From contig MGXW01000054.1 of NCBI GenBank assembly GCA_001801495.1, positions 1 through 6,126 on the forward strand: a stretch of DNA of 6,126 nucleotides. Direction: 5' to 3'. Positions 1-6,035 of this stretch are shown here, in pieces; position 1 is the stretch's first letter, and each line of letters starts with the position of its first letter. The stretch is from Gammaproteobacteria bacterium RIFCSPHIGHO2_12_FULL_37_34. GTDB lineage: Bacteria; Pseudomonadota; Gammaproteobacteria; DSM-16500. The position numbers and the translations under genes were made by a program. The notes under the pieces are model-generated. The model ran no database searches. It saw only the letters and a list, made by a program, of their open reading frames with translations, and was not told the DNA's origin.

Positions 1-303
1 AAAATCACCATGTTTTTTGCGATAAACAATGATAGCTCTTGCTTTTGCAGCATTTAAACCCTTCACTTTGATAAGCTCCTTAGCATCTGCTTTATTCAAA
101 TTAACTTTGATTTGCTCGGTAGATATCGTTGCCTGCTCGGTTTGATCACCGGTGACAACTGTCGCTTTCGTTTCATCCCCACTTTGAGAAATTTGAATCA
201 CTTCTTTGGATGGGACGGTAGCATCTGAAACATCATCGGCAAAAACAGGTGTCATGAGCACAACAGTTGCAATAGAGGCAAGCAATGAACGATAAAAAGA
301 CAT
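1..303 (-). CDS. comEA: ComEA-family helix-hairpin-helix DNA-binding protein, secreted (3' end outside window)
   Basis: Reading the minus strand from the ATG at 303-301 gives 101 codons that stay open to the window edge. Residues 1-22 (MSFYRSLLASIATVVLMTPVFA) form a typical Sec signal peptide with cleavage expected after FA, before DD. Residues about 23-63 are a polar, Thr/Glu/Gln-rich linker. From about residue 66 the chain shows the ComEA signature VNLNKADAKEL, then VKGLNAAKARAIIVYR and KKHGDF, which is the first half of the helix-hairpin-helix domain. The usual G-I-G hairpin turn reads G-L-N here. The family binds double-stranded DNA in the periplasm and pulls it in during natural transformation, together with type IV pili. 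A strong Shine-Dalgarno AAGGAG lies at 316-311, 7 bases before the ATG. Roughly the last 20-30 residues are missing because of the window boundary. It is divergent from the carboxypeptidase gene. A general secreted HhH protein without a competence role is the alternative. Confidence 0.88.
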   Translation of the reverse strand, partial: MSFYRSLLASIATVVLMTPVFADDVSDATVPSKEVIQISQSGDETKATVVTGDQTEQATISTEQIKVNLNKADAKELIKVKGLNAAKARAIIVYRKKHGDF

Positions 304-391
304 ACACAAACTCCTTAAATTTTTTTGGTATTTTAAACAACCGCGCGAACATAACGCCCCAAGTAAAATAGAGGCGATATAAGATCGGGGT

Positions 392-420
392 TTGGTTTTT
401 TTGCTAAGATTTGGTATGAT
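392..420 (+). promoter_or_regulatory. Candidate sigma70 promoter for dacC (distal)
   Basis: TTGGTT at 392-397 and TATGAT at 415-420 are separated by 17 bases. The -10 matches consensus at 5 of 6 positions, the -35 only at 3 of 6. The -10 lies partly in the loop and partly in the right arm of the inverted repeat at 402-427, so a factor bound to that repeat would block it. Start of transcription would be near 427, giving a leader of about 125 bases. Inferred from sequence alone. Confidence 0.35.
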
Positions 421-427
421 CTTAGCA
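402..427. repeat. Inverted repeat, 9-bp arms, 8-base loop (possible operator)
   Basis: TGCTAAGAT at 402-410 is the exact reverse complement of ATCTTAGCA at 419-427, with TTGGTATG between. On the plus strand the T-run comes before, not after, the hairpin. On the minus strand the hairpin is followed by A residues. It therefore does not look like a rho-independent terminator in either direction. Its placement over a candidate -10 element suggests a dimeric regulator site, which is inference. Confidence 0.5.
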
Positions 428-484
428 GCACGAATACTACTGGCTCTTAATAAAAAAATCTAGTCTGCTCTAGCCTGATCGATC

Positions 485-500
485 TTTTTTTTGCTAAAAT
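485..500 (+). promoter_or_regulatory. Candidate extended -10 promoter for dacC (proximal)
   Basis: TGCTAAAAT at 492-500 fits the extended -10 form TGn-TATAAT, with 5 of 6 hexamer matches. No good -35 hexamer is seen 16-18 bases upstream, which extended -10 promoters can tolerate. It sits directly after an 8-base T-run (485-492). This whole element nearly repeats the T-run plus GCTAAGAT at 396-410. The transcript would start at about 507, right at the hairpin 507-522. Confidence 0.3.
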
Positions 501-506
501 CTCTTT

Positions 507-522
507 CGAGCATGAGTGCTCG
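507..522 (+). promoter_or_regulatory. Short leader hairpin upstream of dacC
   Basis: CGAGCA (507-512) and TGCTCG (517-522) are perfect reverse complements around the 4-base loop TGAG. The stem is GC-rich for this AT-rich region and ends 29 bases before the preferred dacC ATG. No T-run follows, so it is not a terminator. If transcription starts near 507 it would form a 5'-terminal mRNA stem-loop. It could alternatively be a protein-binding site. Confidence 0.4.
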
Positions 523-551
523 TTAAAAATTTCCTAAATAAAGGTAATCCT

Positions 552-1784
552 ATGCATGTACATATTCTCCACAAATATCTCTGGCAGTCTATTATCTGTA
601 TCATTATTTTAATAACCTATACCTCCATTTTCGCTAATCCCATTATTCCTATTCCTACTCAACCACAACAAATGAGCTTCACCCCTGGCACACCCAATCT
701 GGATGCGGCCAGTTATATTTTAATAGATGCAACCAGTGGAAAAATTCTGGCAGAGAAAAATGCAGATACCAAGCTTCCTCCAGCAAGTTTAACAAAGCTC
801 ATGTCTCTCTATATTATTTCAAACGCCATTAAAAACGGCGAAATTCATATGGATGATAAAGTAAGAATTAGCGCCAAAGCTTGGAAAACAGAAGGTTCAC
901 GTATGTTTATAAAAGTGGGGGATGAAGTATCTGTTAAAGATTTGCTACAAGGTGTGATTGTTGCATCTGGTAACGATGCAACCGTTGCTCTGGCTGAACA
1001 TATTGCAGGTACAGAAGAAACGTTTACCCTGATGATGAATCAACAAGCTAAAATGCTCGGTATGAATAATAGCCATTTTATTGATAGCACTGGGTTACCC
1101 AACAAAGATCACCATTCTACCGCGCGTGATTTGGCTATATTAACCCAAGCTTATATTAAAAATTTCCCTGAAGATTATAGTTATTATTCTGAGAAATGGT
1201 TTACTTACAATGGAATTAAACAACCTAATCGCAATCGTCTATTGTGGCGTTATCAATATGCTGATGGTTTAAAAACAGGACATACGAGTGAAGCGGGCTA
1301 TTGCTTGGTGGCTTCTGCTAAAAAAGATGGTATGCGCTTAATCAGCATTGTCATGGGTGAACCAAACGATGAAACACGAACAGAAGATTCCATGAAACTC
1401 ATGACCTATGGTTTCCGTTTTTTTGAAACCCACAAACTTTATAATGGCACCACGCCATTAGTGCAAGTACGTGTATGGCAAGGCGAGCAATCTGACGTTC
1501 CTTTAGGAATAGCTGACGATTTTTATGTAACCGTTCCAACTGGCGAGTACAAGCGAGTACAAGCCGCTATGGAACTCCATCATCCCTTAAAAGCACCCAT
1601 TGTGAAAGGAAAGGAATATGGCACTTTAAAAATTACTCTGAATAATCAAGTAATTGCTTCAAAAGCATTAATTGCGCTTGCTGATAATCCACAAGGTGGT
1701 CTATGGCGCCGCGCTTCTGATTCTGTCAAATTTAATTTGCATAAATATTTTTCTAAATCAGATGAGAAAGTAAATACAGGCTGA
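552..1784 (+). CDS. dacC: D-alanyl-D-alanine carboxypeptidase, PBP5/6 family (class C low-mass penicillin-binding protein)
   Basis: The enzyme removes the terminal D-alanine from peptidoglycan pentapeptide side chains at the outer face of the inner membrane. Numbered from the ATG at 552 (410 residues), all three active-site motifs are present: SLTK with nucleophile Ser79 and Lys82, SGN at 139-141, and KTG at 241-243. Residues 1-28 are a signal peptide (hydrophobic IICIIILITY core, cut expected after SIFA). The segment from about residue 290 matches the beta-rich PBP5 C-terminal domain, and the last 30 residues (GGLWRRASDSVKFNLHKYF) form the amphipathic membrane anchor typical of the family. 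The length is normal. The frame also opens at a GTG (516), but that start lacks a ribosome-binding site and lies inside a hairpin, whereas AAAGG at 540-544 is 7 bases before ATG 552. It ends in tandem stops TGA TAA. The family assignment is firm; the choice between dacA and dacC as a name is not. Confidence 0.95.
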   Translation: MHVHILHKYLWQSIICIIILITYTSIFANPIIPIPTQPQQMSFTPGTPNLDAASYILIDATSGKILAEKNADTKLPPASLTKLMSLYIISNAIKNGEIHMDDKVRISAKAWKTEGSRMFIKVGDEVSVKDLLQGVIVASGNDATVALAEHIAGTEETFTLMMNQQAKMLGMNNSHFIDSTGLPNKDHHSTARDLAILTQAYIKNFPEDYSYYSEKWFTYNGIKQPNRNRLLWRYQYADGLKTGHTSEAGYCLVASAKKDGMRLISIVMGEPNDETRTEDSMKLMTYGFRFFETHKLYNGTTPLVQVRVWQGEQSDVPLGIADDFYVTVPTGEYKRVQAAMELHHPLKAPIVKGKEYGTLKITLNNQVIASKALIALADNPQGGLWRRASDSVKFNLHKYFSKSDEKVNTG

Positions 1785-1814
1785 TAACTAACGACACTTG
1801 CATCAACACAATAA

Positions 1815-1844
1815 TTGAGATATTCTTTTGCAAAATCTTATAAA
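1815..1844 (+). promoter_or_regulatory. Candidate sigma70 promoter of the pilin-pilBCD-coaE operon
   Basis: TTGAGA (1815-1820, 5 of 6 consensus matches) and TATAAA (1839-1844, 5 of 6) are separated by 18 bases; TTATAA one base earlier gives a 17-base spacer. The start site would be near 1851, leaving a leader of about 75 bases before the pilin ATG. Many type IV pilin genes use sigma54 promoters. I looked for a GG-N10-GC pair in this spacer and found no convincing one. No terminator for dacC is seen between 1785 and 1815, so read-through from dacC is also possible. Confidence 0.5.
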
Positions 1845-1925
1845 CGATATTCGCGTGAGTAAATAACAACGCATTTCTTTCCTATCATTCATTCCTAAAT
1901 ACATCTTTATCCCAAGGAGCAATCC

Positions 1926-2324
1926 ATGAAACCCATTTCATCTGGTTTTTCATTATTAGAACTAATGATTGTCGTATCCATTATCAGCATTCTTGCCATG
2001 ATTGCTGTTCCTTCTTATCAAACCTATATACAACGCGCTCGATTTTCAGAAGTGATAACTACAACAGAATTATTCAAAACCGCCATCACACTGGCATTGC
2101 AGCAAGGTATGCCATCTCAAGAATTAGCAAACGGTCAACATGGCATTCCCAATGAACCAGCAAGCACGCGAAATCTCGCAACAGTTAAAGTTGAACGTGG
2201 CGTCATTACAGCAACAGGTACAACAGCTGTAATGAATTCAACTTACATATTAAAACCAAATCATGATGGTACCAATTGGACCATCAGTGGAACCTGTTTA
2301 AAAAATGGATTATGCAATGAGTGA
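1926..2324 (+). CDS. pilA: Type IV pilin precursor (PilA-like)
   Basis: This is the pilus subunit, made as a precursor in the inner membrane and polymerised into the fibre. The 132-residue product starts with a short leader MKPISSG and the prepilin peptidase site Gly7-Phe8, with the essential Glu at mature position +5 (Glu12). The hydrophobic alpha1-N helix runs to about residue 29, followed by PSYQTYIQRARF, typical of type IVa pilins. Two cysteines near the C-terminus (Cys124 and Cys130, five residues between) probably form the D-region disulfide, giving an unusually small D-loop. The mature protein (125 residues) is at the short end for the family. The leader has only one basic residue. The start is supported by AAGGAG at 1914-1919, 6 bases upstream. 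It heads the operon with the assembly genes, which favours a main pilin; a minor pilin is possible. Confidence 0.93.
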   Translation: MKPISSGFSLLELMIVVSIISILAMIAVPSYQTYIQRARFSEVITTTELFKTAITLALQQGMPSQELANGQHGIPNEPASTRNLATVKVERGVITATGTTAVMNSTYILKPNHDGTNWTISGTCLKNGLCNE

Positions 2325-3462
2325 GCCAGCAACAGAACGATCTGAATTGGTAAAATTGAATGAATCCGTCATTCATGTTGTCAACCAACTATTTCAAGAT
2401 GCGATTCAAAAACACGTATCTGACATCCACATTGAACCTTATGACCAACATTGTCGCATTCGTTTTCGACAAAATGGTTTGTTGCATGAAGTAACAACGT
2501 TGCCCTTGCCCTTAGCTACACAAATCACCGCGCGTTTAAAAATGATGGCTAATTTAAATATTGCCGAGAAACGCCTGCCACAAGATGGTCATATTCCATT
2601 GCGTCACACACAGCAAATGGATATCCGCATCAGCACATGTCCAACTTTATTTGGTGAAAAAATTGTGCTTCGCCTATTGAATAGCAAAACAATTAATATG
2701 GATATTGATGCACTAGGATTCACAGAAATACAAAAAAAATTATTCTTAAGCAAATTAGCTCAACCACAAGGTTTAATTTTAGTAACGGGCCCAACTGGAA
2801 GCGGCAAAACAGTGACACTTTATTCTGCCTTACATTATCTCAATCAAATTGAAAAAAATATTGTTACGGTAGAAGACCCTATTGAAATCGAATTAAAAGG
2901 AATTAATCAAGTCCATGTGAATATCAAAATTGGTTTGGATACTGCCACCATTTTAAGATCATGTTTACGTCAAGACCCTGATATTATCATGATTGGTGAA
3001 ATACGCGATCGTGACACAGCAACCCTTGCTTTGGCAGCAGCTCAAACTGGACATCTTGTTTTATCCACCTTACATACGAATAGTGCAATCGAAAGCATGT
3101 TGCGCCTACAACAATTAGGGATTACTGCTGATCAACTGATTCCGTCACTGACATTAATCATTGCTCAACGCTTGGTACGCCAATTATGCCCGCATTGTAA
3201 AGAGGTAGATGCATCTGGGATAGGTTATCAACCCATAGGTTGTCATAATTGTTACAAAGGCTTTAAAGGTCGCACTGGTATTTTCGAGCTCATTCCTATG
3301 ACGCAAACTATCGCCTCATCATTATTATCTGGTCACACGATGATAGCTATTTTGCAACAAATCAATAAAGAAAAACTGATGCTCTTAAAAGAGGCAGGTC
3401 ATGAAAAAATAGCCTGCGGCATCACCACACTAAGAGAAATAAAGCGAGTATTAACGATATGA
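2317..3462 (+). CDS. pilB: Type IV pilus assembly ATPase PilB, short form without N-terminal MshEN-type domain
   Basis: This is the hexameric cytoplasmic ATPase that drives pilus extension. Numbered from ATG 2317 (381 residues): Walker A GPTGSGKT 158-165, Asp box TVEDPIE 184-190, Walker B DPDIIMIGEIRD 220-231 with the catalytic Glu, and His box TGHLVLSTLHTN 244-255. The N2 domain occupies about 15-125 (SDIHIEP and RLPQDGHI are recognisable). A four-cysteine zinc site CPHC/CHNC lies at 291-312, with only 14 residues between the pairs; the family usually has a longer insert. Typical PilB proteins are about 560-570 residues, so the N-terminal MshEN-type domain is missing. Because the pilin gene directly abuts, this is the native gene start and not a window effect. 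An in-frame ATG at 2305 is also possible. I prefer 2317, with GGA 7 bases before it and an 8-base overlap with the pilin gene. Other names for such short forms are HofB or GspE-like. Confidence 0.93.
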   Translation: MSEPATERSELVKLNESVIHVVNQLFQDAIQKHVSDIHIEPYDQHCRIRFRQNGLLHEVTTLPLPLATQITARLKMMANLNIAEKRLPQDGHIPLRHTQQMDIRISTCPTLFGEKIVLRLLNSKTINMDIDALGFTEIQKKLFLSKLAQPQGLILVTGPTGSGKTVTLYSALHYLNQIEKNIVTVEDPIEIELKGINQVHVNIKIGLDTATILRSCLRQDPDIIMIGEIRDRDTATLALAAAQTGHLVLSTLHTNSAIESMLRLQQLGITADQLIPSLTLIIAQRLVRQLCPHCKEVDASGIGYQPIGCHNCYKGFKGRTGIFELIPMTQTIASSLLSGHTMIAILQQINKEKLMLLKEAGHEKIACGITTLREIKRVLTI

Positions 3463-4526
3463 CATGGCTGAATAAAATCAAATCAAACCGCAGCATCAAC
3501 TCTATTGATATTATTATTTTTTTACGACAATTCACAACGCTACTTTTAGCTGGCATTCCCATCATGCAAAGCTGTGATATTCTCGTAACCACACAGGAAA
3601 AAAAATCGTTGCGTGCACTCATTGATTCCATTCGCTTCAATATTTCTACTGGCAAAGCCTTATCGTACAGCTTAAATATATATAAACACTATTTCGATGA
3701 TCTTACCTGTCCATTAATCACAATCGGTGAACACACGGGTAAATTAGATGAAATGTTCATGATTCTTACCGCATACCACGAAAAAAAATTAGCTTTTTCT
3801 CGAAAAATACAACAGATTATTTTTTATCCTTGTATGGTGATGGTCATTAGTTTGTGGATTGTATGTGGTCTACTATTATTTGTCATTCCTCGTTTTGTAG
3901 AATTATTTCAGGATAGCCAAGATAAACTTCCTCTATTAACTCATTTTATTTTTTATTGCTCTTTTTATTTTCGAAGTTACATCATTATTTTCTTCTTTCT
4001 GATCCAGATACTAATTATCTTTCTTATTTATCACCAATCGTATCGCAAAAAAATAACATCCTATCTTATATATGTATTCGTTCGTTTACCTCTCATTAAA
4101 GAACGCCTATTAAAAATTATTTTTGCCCGATTTGCACGACAACTAGCCATGACACTACATGCGGGCATTCCTATTACGGATGCTCTTAAGTTGGTATCCA
4201 CACTTCATACTGATCCAACCTATTTAACCGCTGTTACATTAGTCCGTCATCAGCTCATTTCAGGACGCCCGCTCCATCGTGCTATGCAAATGGTTGCTTA
4301 TTTTCCAGAACTCATGATTCAAATGATAAAAATAGGTGAAGAAACAGGCAAACTCGATGATATGCTTGATAAAACTGCTGATTTTATTGAATCGGACATC
4401 GATCAAATGACTGCCCAACTCAGTAAAATGATAGAACCCTTGATTATGCTATTTCTTGGTGTTTTAATCGGTGGGATAGTCATCGGAATGTATTTACCCA
4501 TTTTTAAATTAGGAACCACATTCTAA
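3459..4526 (+). CDS. pilC: Type IV pilus inner-membrane platform protein PilC, short N-terminus
   Basis: This is the polytopic platform protein (T2SSF/GspF family) that couples PilB to pilin assembly. The 355 residues hold two copies of the T2SSF domain. The first is about 18-143 and the second about 220-345. Each contains the matching signature IGEhTGKLDEM (near 89-99) or IGEeTGKLDDM (near 292-302) and an LLLAGIPI or TLHAGIPI helix start. Three membrane segments are seen: about 120-143, 172-191 and 326-347, the usual topology. Family members are commonly about 400 residues with a 50-60 residue cytoplasmic lead before the first domain. Here only about 17 residues precede it. The start codon overlaps the pilB stop by four bases (ATGA), with no clear ribosome-binding site, indicating translational coupling. 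Confidence 0.94.
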   Translation: MTWLNKIKSNRSINSIDIIIFLRQFTTLLLAGIPIMQSCDILVTTQEKKSLRALIDSIRFNISTGKALSYSLNIYKHYFDDLTCPLITIGEHTGKLDEMFMILTAYHEKKLAFSRKIQQIIFYPCMVMVISLWIVCGLLLFVIPRFVELFQDSQDKLPLLTHFIFYCSFYFRSYIIIFFFLIQILIIFLIYHQSYRKKITSYLIYVFVRLPLIKERLLKIIFARFARQLAMTLHAGIPITDALKLVSTLHTDPTYLTAVTLVRHQLISGRPLHRAMQMVAYFPELMIQMIKIGEETGKLDDMLDKTADFIESDIDQMTAQLSKMIEPLIMLFLGVLIGGIVIGMYLPIFKLGTTF

Positions 4527-4528
4527 CC

Positions 4529-5407
4529 ATGGACATTATCTATTTCTTTTTCGTCAATCCTGATGTTTTTTTAATTGTTGTTGCTATTTTCTCCTTGTTT
4601 ATTGGTAGTTTTCTAAATGTGGTTATTTATCGGCTGCCACGCATGATGGAACAAAGCTGGAGCGAAGAATGCCGTGTTTATCTGGGATTAAAACCTCATC
4701 ATGAAACCGAAAAATTGAATTTATACCTTCCTTTTTCTCATTGCACCGAATGTAAAAAAAATATACGGCCATGGCATAACATTCCTATTTTGAGTTATTT
4801 ATGGTTGCGAGGTAAATGTGCACACTGTCAGGCGCCCATTTCGTTACGTTACCCACTCGTTGAAACACTCACCTGCTTAGTCTCGCTTTACGTTGCTTGG
4901 AAATTTGGTATCACTTGGCAAACATTGGCTGCCTTACTCTTTACCTGGAGTGTAATCTGCCTTGTTTTTATTGATATTGATTATCATTTATTACCAGACC
5001 AATTAACTTTGTTATTACTCTGGTTGGGTTTATTTTTCAGCATGTTTGGTATCTTTAGTGATAGTCATGATAGCATCATCGGTGCAATTGCAGGCTATTT
5101 AATTTTTGCTCTTACTCAACTTGTTTTTGAATGGGCCACAGGAAAAACAGGCATGGGACAAGGTGATTACAAATTTCTTGCTGCACTTGGTGCTTATTTT
5201 GGTTGGCAAATGCTCCCATTAATTATCTTACTTTCTTCAATTAGTGGCGTCATTTTTGCCTTCGCTAATATGCTCATCAAACGACAATTTAAAAGTGTTC
5301 CCTTGCCTTTTGGCCCCTATTTAGCTATTGCTGGATGGATTGCTATGTTATGGGGAAACGAGATGATGAATTATTATATTAAATACATGATGCAAAATAG
5401 CGGATAA
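4529..5407 (+). CDS. pilD: Prepilin peptidase / N-methyltransferase PilD (peptidase family A24)
   Basis: This is a bifunctional inner-membrane aspartyl protease that removes the pilin leader and methylates the new N-terminal residue. The 292-residue length is normal. The N-terminal domain has GSFLNVVIYRLP (26-37) and the two cysteine pairs HCTEC (Cys72, Cys75) and CAHC (Cys97, Cys100). The catalytic aspartates are Asp149 in FIDIDYHLLPD and Asp213 in GMGQGDYKF; as I recall, these are also the positions in Pseudomonas PilD. About seven to eight hydrophobic segments span the chain. The gene starts 2 bases after pilC ends, with only a poorly spaced AGGA (4511-4514), so reinitiation after pilC is likely. 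The enzyme may also process pseudopilins of a type II secretion system if one exists elsewhere in the genome. Confidence 0.96.
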   Translation: MDIIYFFFVNPDVFLIVVAIFSLFIGSFLNVVIYRLPRMMEQSWSEECRVYLGLKPHHETEKLNLYLPFSHCTECKKNIRPWHNIPILSYLWLRGKCAHCQAPISLRYPLVETLTCLVSLYVAWKFGITWQTLAALLFTWSVICLVFIDIDYHLLPDQLTLLLLWLGLFFSMFGIFSDSHDSIIGAIAGYLIFALTQLVFEWATGKTGMGQGDYKFLAALGAYFGWQMLPLIILLSSISGVIFAFANMLIKRQFKSVPLPFGPYLAIAGWIAMLWGNEMMNYYIKYMMQNSG

Positions 5408-5412
5408 TGCTC

Positions 5413-6012
5413 ATGAGTCGAGTCATTGGACTAACCGGTGGAATAGGATCAGGTAAATCAACTGTCGCTAAATTGTTCGCTCAACATGGTGTACCTATTA
5501 TAGATGCTGATCTAATCGCTCGTGATCTTACTGATCCCAAACAACCAGCATTTTTATCTATTGTTAGCCATTTTAAGGAAAACCTCATCTTAAAAGATGG
5601 CACACTCAATCGCACCAAATTACGTGCTATTATTTTTGAAAATGCAACAGAACGTGCCTGGTTAGAACAGATGCTGCATCCATTAATACGCGAAAAAATA
5701 ATAGAAAAAATAAAAAAAATCACTGAACCTTATTGCATTGTTGTCATCCCACTTTTATTTGAAGTAAAACCTTACGATTTCATCGATAGAATTCTTGTGG
5801 TTGATGCAAATAAAGCACAACAAATAGAACGTGTTGTCACGCGAGATAAAATAGATCCCTCCTTGGTAGAAAAAATATTAAAATCACAAATGAATCGTCA
5901 ACAACGTTTAGCGGGTGCTGATGATGTAATAATGAATACAGGTGACATAGCTAACCTTATCCCTCAAGTCGAGCGCTTGCATCAGGTTTATAAAACACTC
6001 GGCCGCCCCTGA
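5413..6012 (+). CDS. coaE: Dephospho-CoA kinase
   Basis: The enzyme phosphorylates the 3'-hydroxyl of dephospho-CoA, the last step of coenzyme A synthesis, in the cytosol. Numbered from ATG 5413 (199 residues): P-loop GGIGSGKST at 9-17, DADLIARDL (31-39) for substrate contact, HPLIREKI (89-96), PLLFE (113-117), the RDKID lid region (144-148) and the C-terminal ADDVIMNTG (169-177). The length and all motifs are those of the family. An ATG at 5407 overlaps the pilD stop by one base (TAATG). I prefer 5413 because GGA at 5402-5404 is then well spaced and the protein begins MSRVIGLTGG, as in relatives. Placement after pilD is conserved in many gammaproteobacteria and probably reflects operon history rather than a pilus function. 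Confidence 0.96.
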   Translation: MSRVIGLTGGIGSGKSTVAKLFAQHGVPIIDADLIARDLTDPKQPAFLSIVSHFKENLILKDGTLNRTKLRAIIFENATERAWLEQMLHPLIREKIIEKIKKITEPYCIVVIPLLFEVKPYDFIDRILVVDANKAQQIERVVTRDKIDPSLVEKILKSQMNRQQRLAGADDVIMNTGDIANLIPQVERLHQVYKTLGRP

Positions 6013-6035
6013 GCTTGGTCGATAAGGCGACAAAT

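Larger units (their letters stand above)
304..551. other. Divergent intergenic region between comEA and dacC
   Basis: These 248 bases separate two divergently transcribed genes. They contain no convincing coding frame. What can be seen: the comEA ribosome-binding site (311-316, minus strand), two candidate plus-strand promoters, a 9-bp-stem inverted repeat (402-427), two near-identical copies of a T-run followed by GCTAARAT (396-410 and 485-500), four GATC sites (383, 418, 477 and 481, the last two in tandem), a 6-bp hairpin (507-522) and the dacC ribosome-binding site (540-544). For comEA, a weak -10-like TAAAAT is present on the minus strand at 335-330, but I see no acceptable -35 partner for it. 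Confidence 0.7.

Noticed and set aside
402..427. Inverted repeat as a transcription terminator
   Set aside because: The T-run lies on the wrong side of the stem for the plus strand and reads as A residues on the minus strand. It also sits between two divergent genes, where no terminator is needed.
516..551. GTG start giving a 12-residue longer carboxypeptidase
   Set aside because: The GTG lies in a hairpin with no ribosome-binding site, and the extra residues would precede an already complete signal peptide. ATG 552 has AAAGG at the right distance.
1543..1562. Perfect tandem 10-base repeat GCGAGTACAA in the carboxypeptidase gene
   Set aside because: The copies are read in different frames (GEYKRVQ) and the protein around them fits the normal PBP5 C-terminal domain, so this is most likely chance.
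1785..1850. Sigma54 promoter for the pilin gene around TTTTGCA (1826-1832)
   Set aside because: The -12-like TTGCA has no matching TGGCAC at the proper distance; the -24 region agrees at almost no position.
3422..3655. Antisense open frame of 77 codons across the pilB/pilC junction
   Set aside because: It lies wholly opposite the well-supported pilB 3' end and pilC 5' end, has no recognisable domain, and its hydrophobic stretch simply mirrors AT-rich pilC codons.
5481..5723. Antisense open frame of 80 codons inside coaE
   Set aside because: It is fully inside the conserved coaE reading frame and shows no family signature; it is a shadow of the coding strand.
6015..6034. Weak hairpin GTCG/CGAC after coaE as a terminator
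   Set aside because: The stem is only 4 bp plus a bulged extension and no T-run follows directly, so I cannot support a rho-independent terminator.
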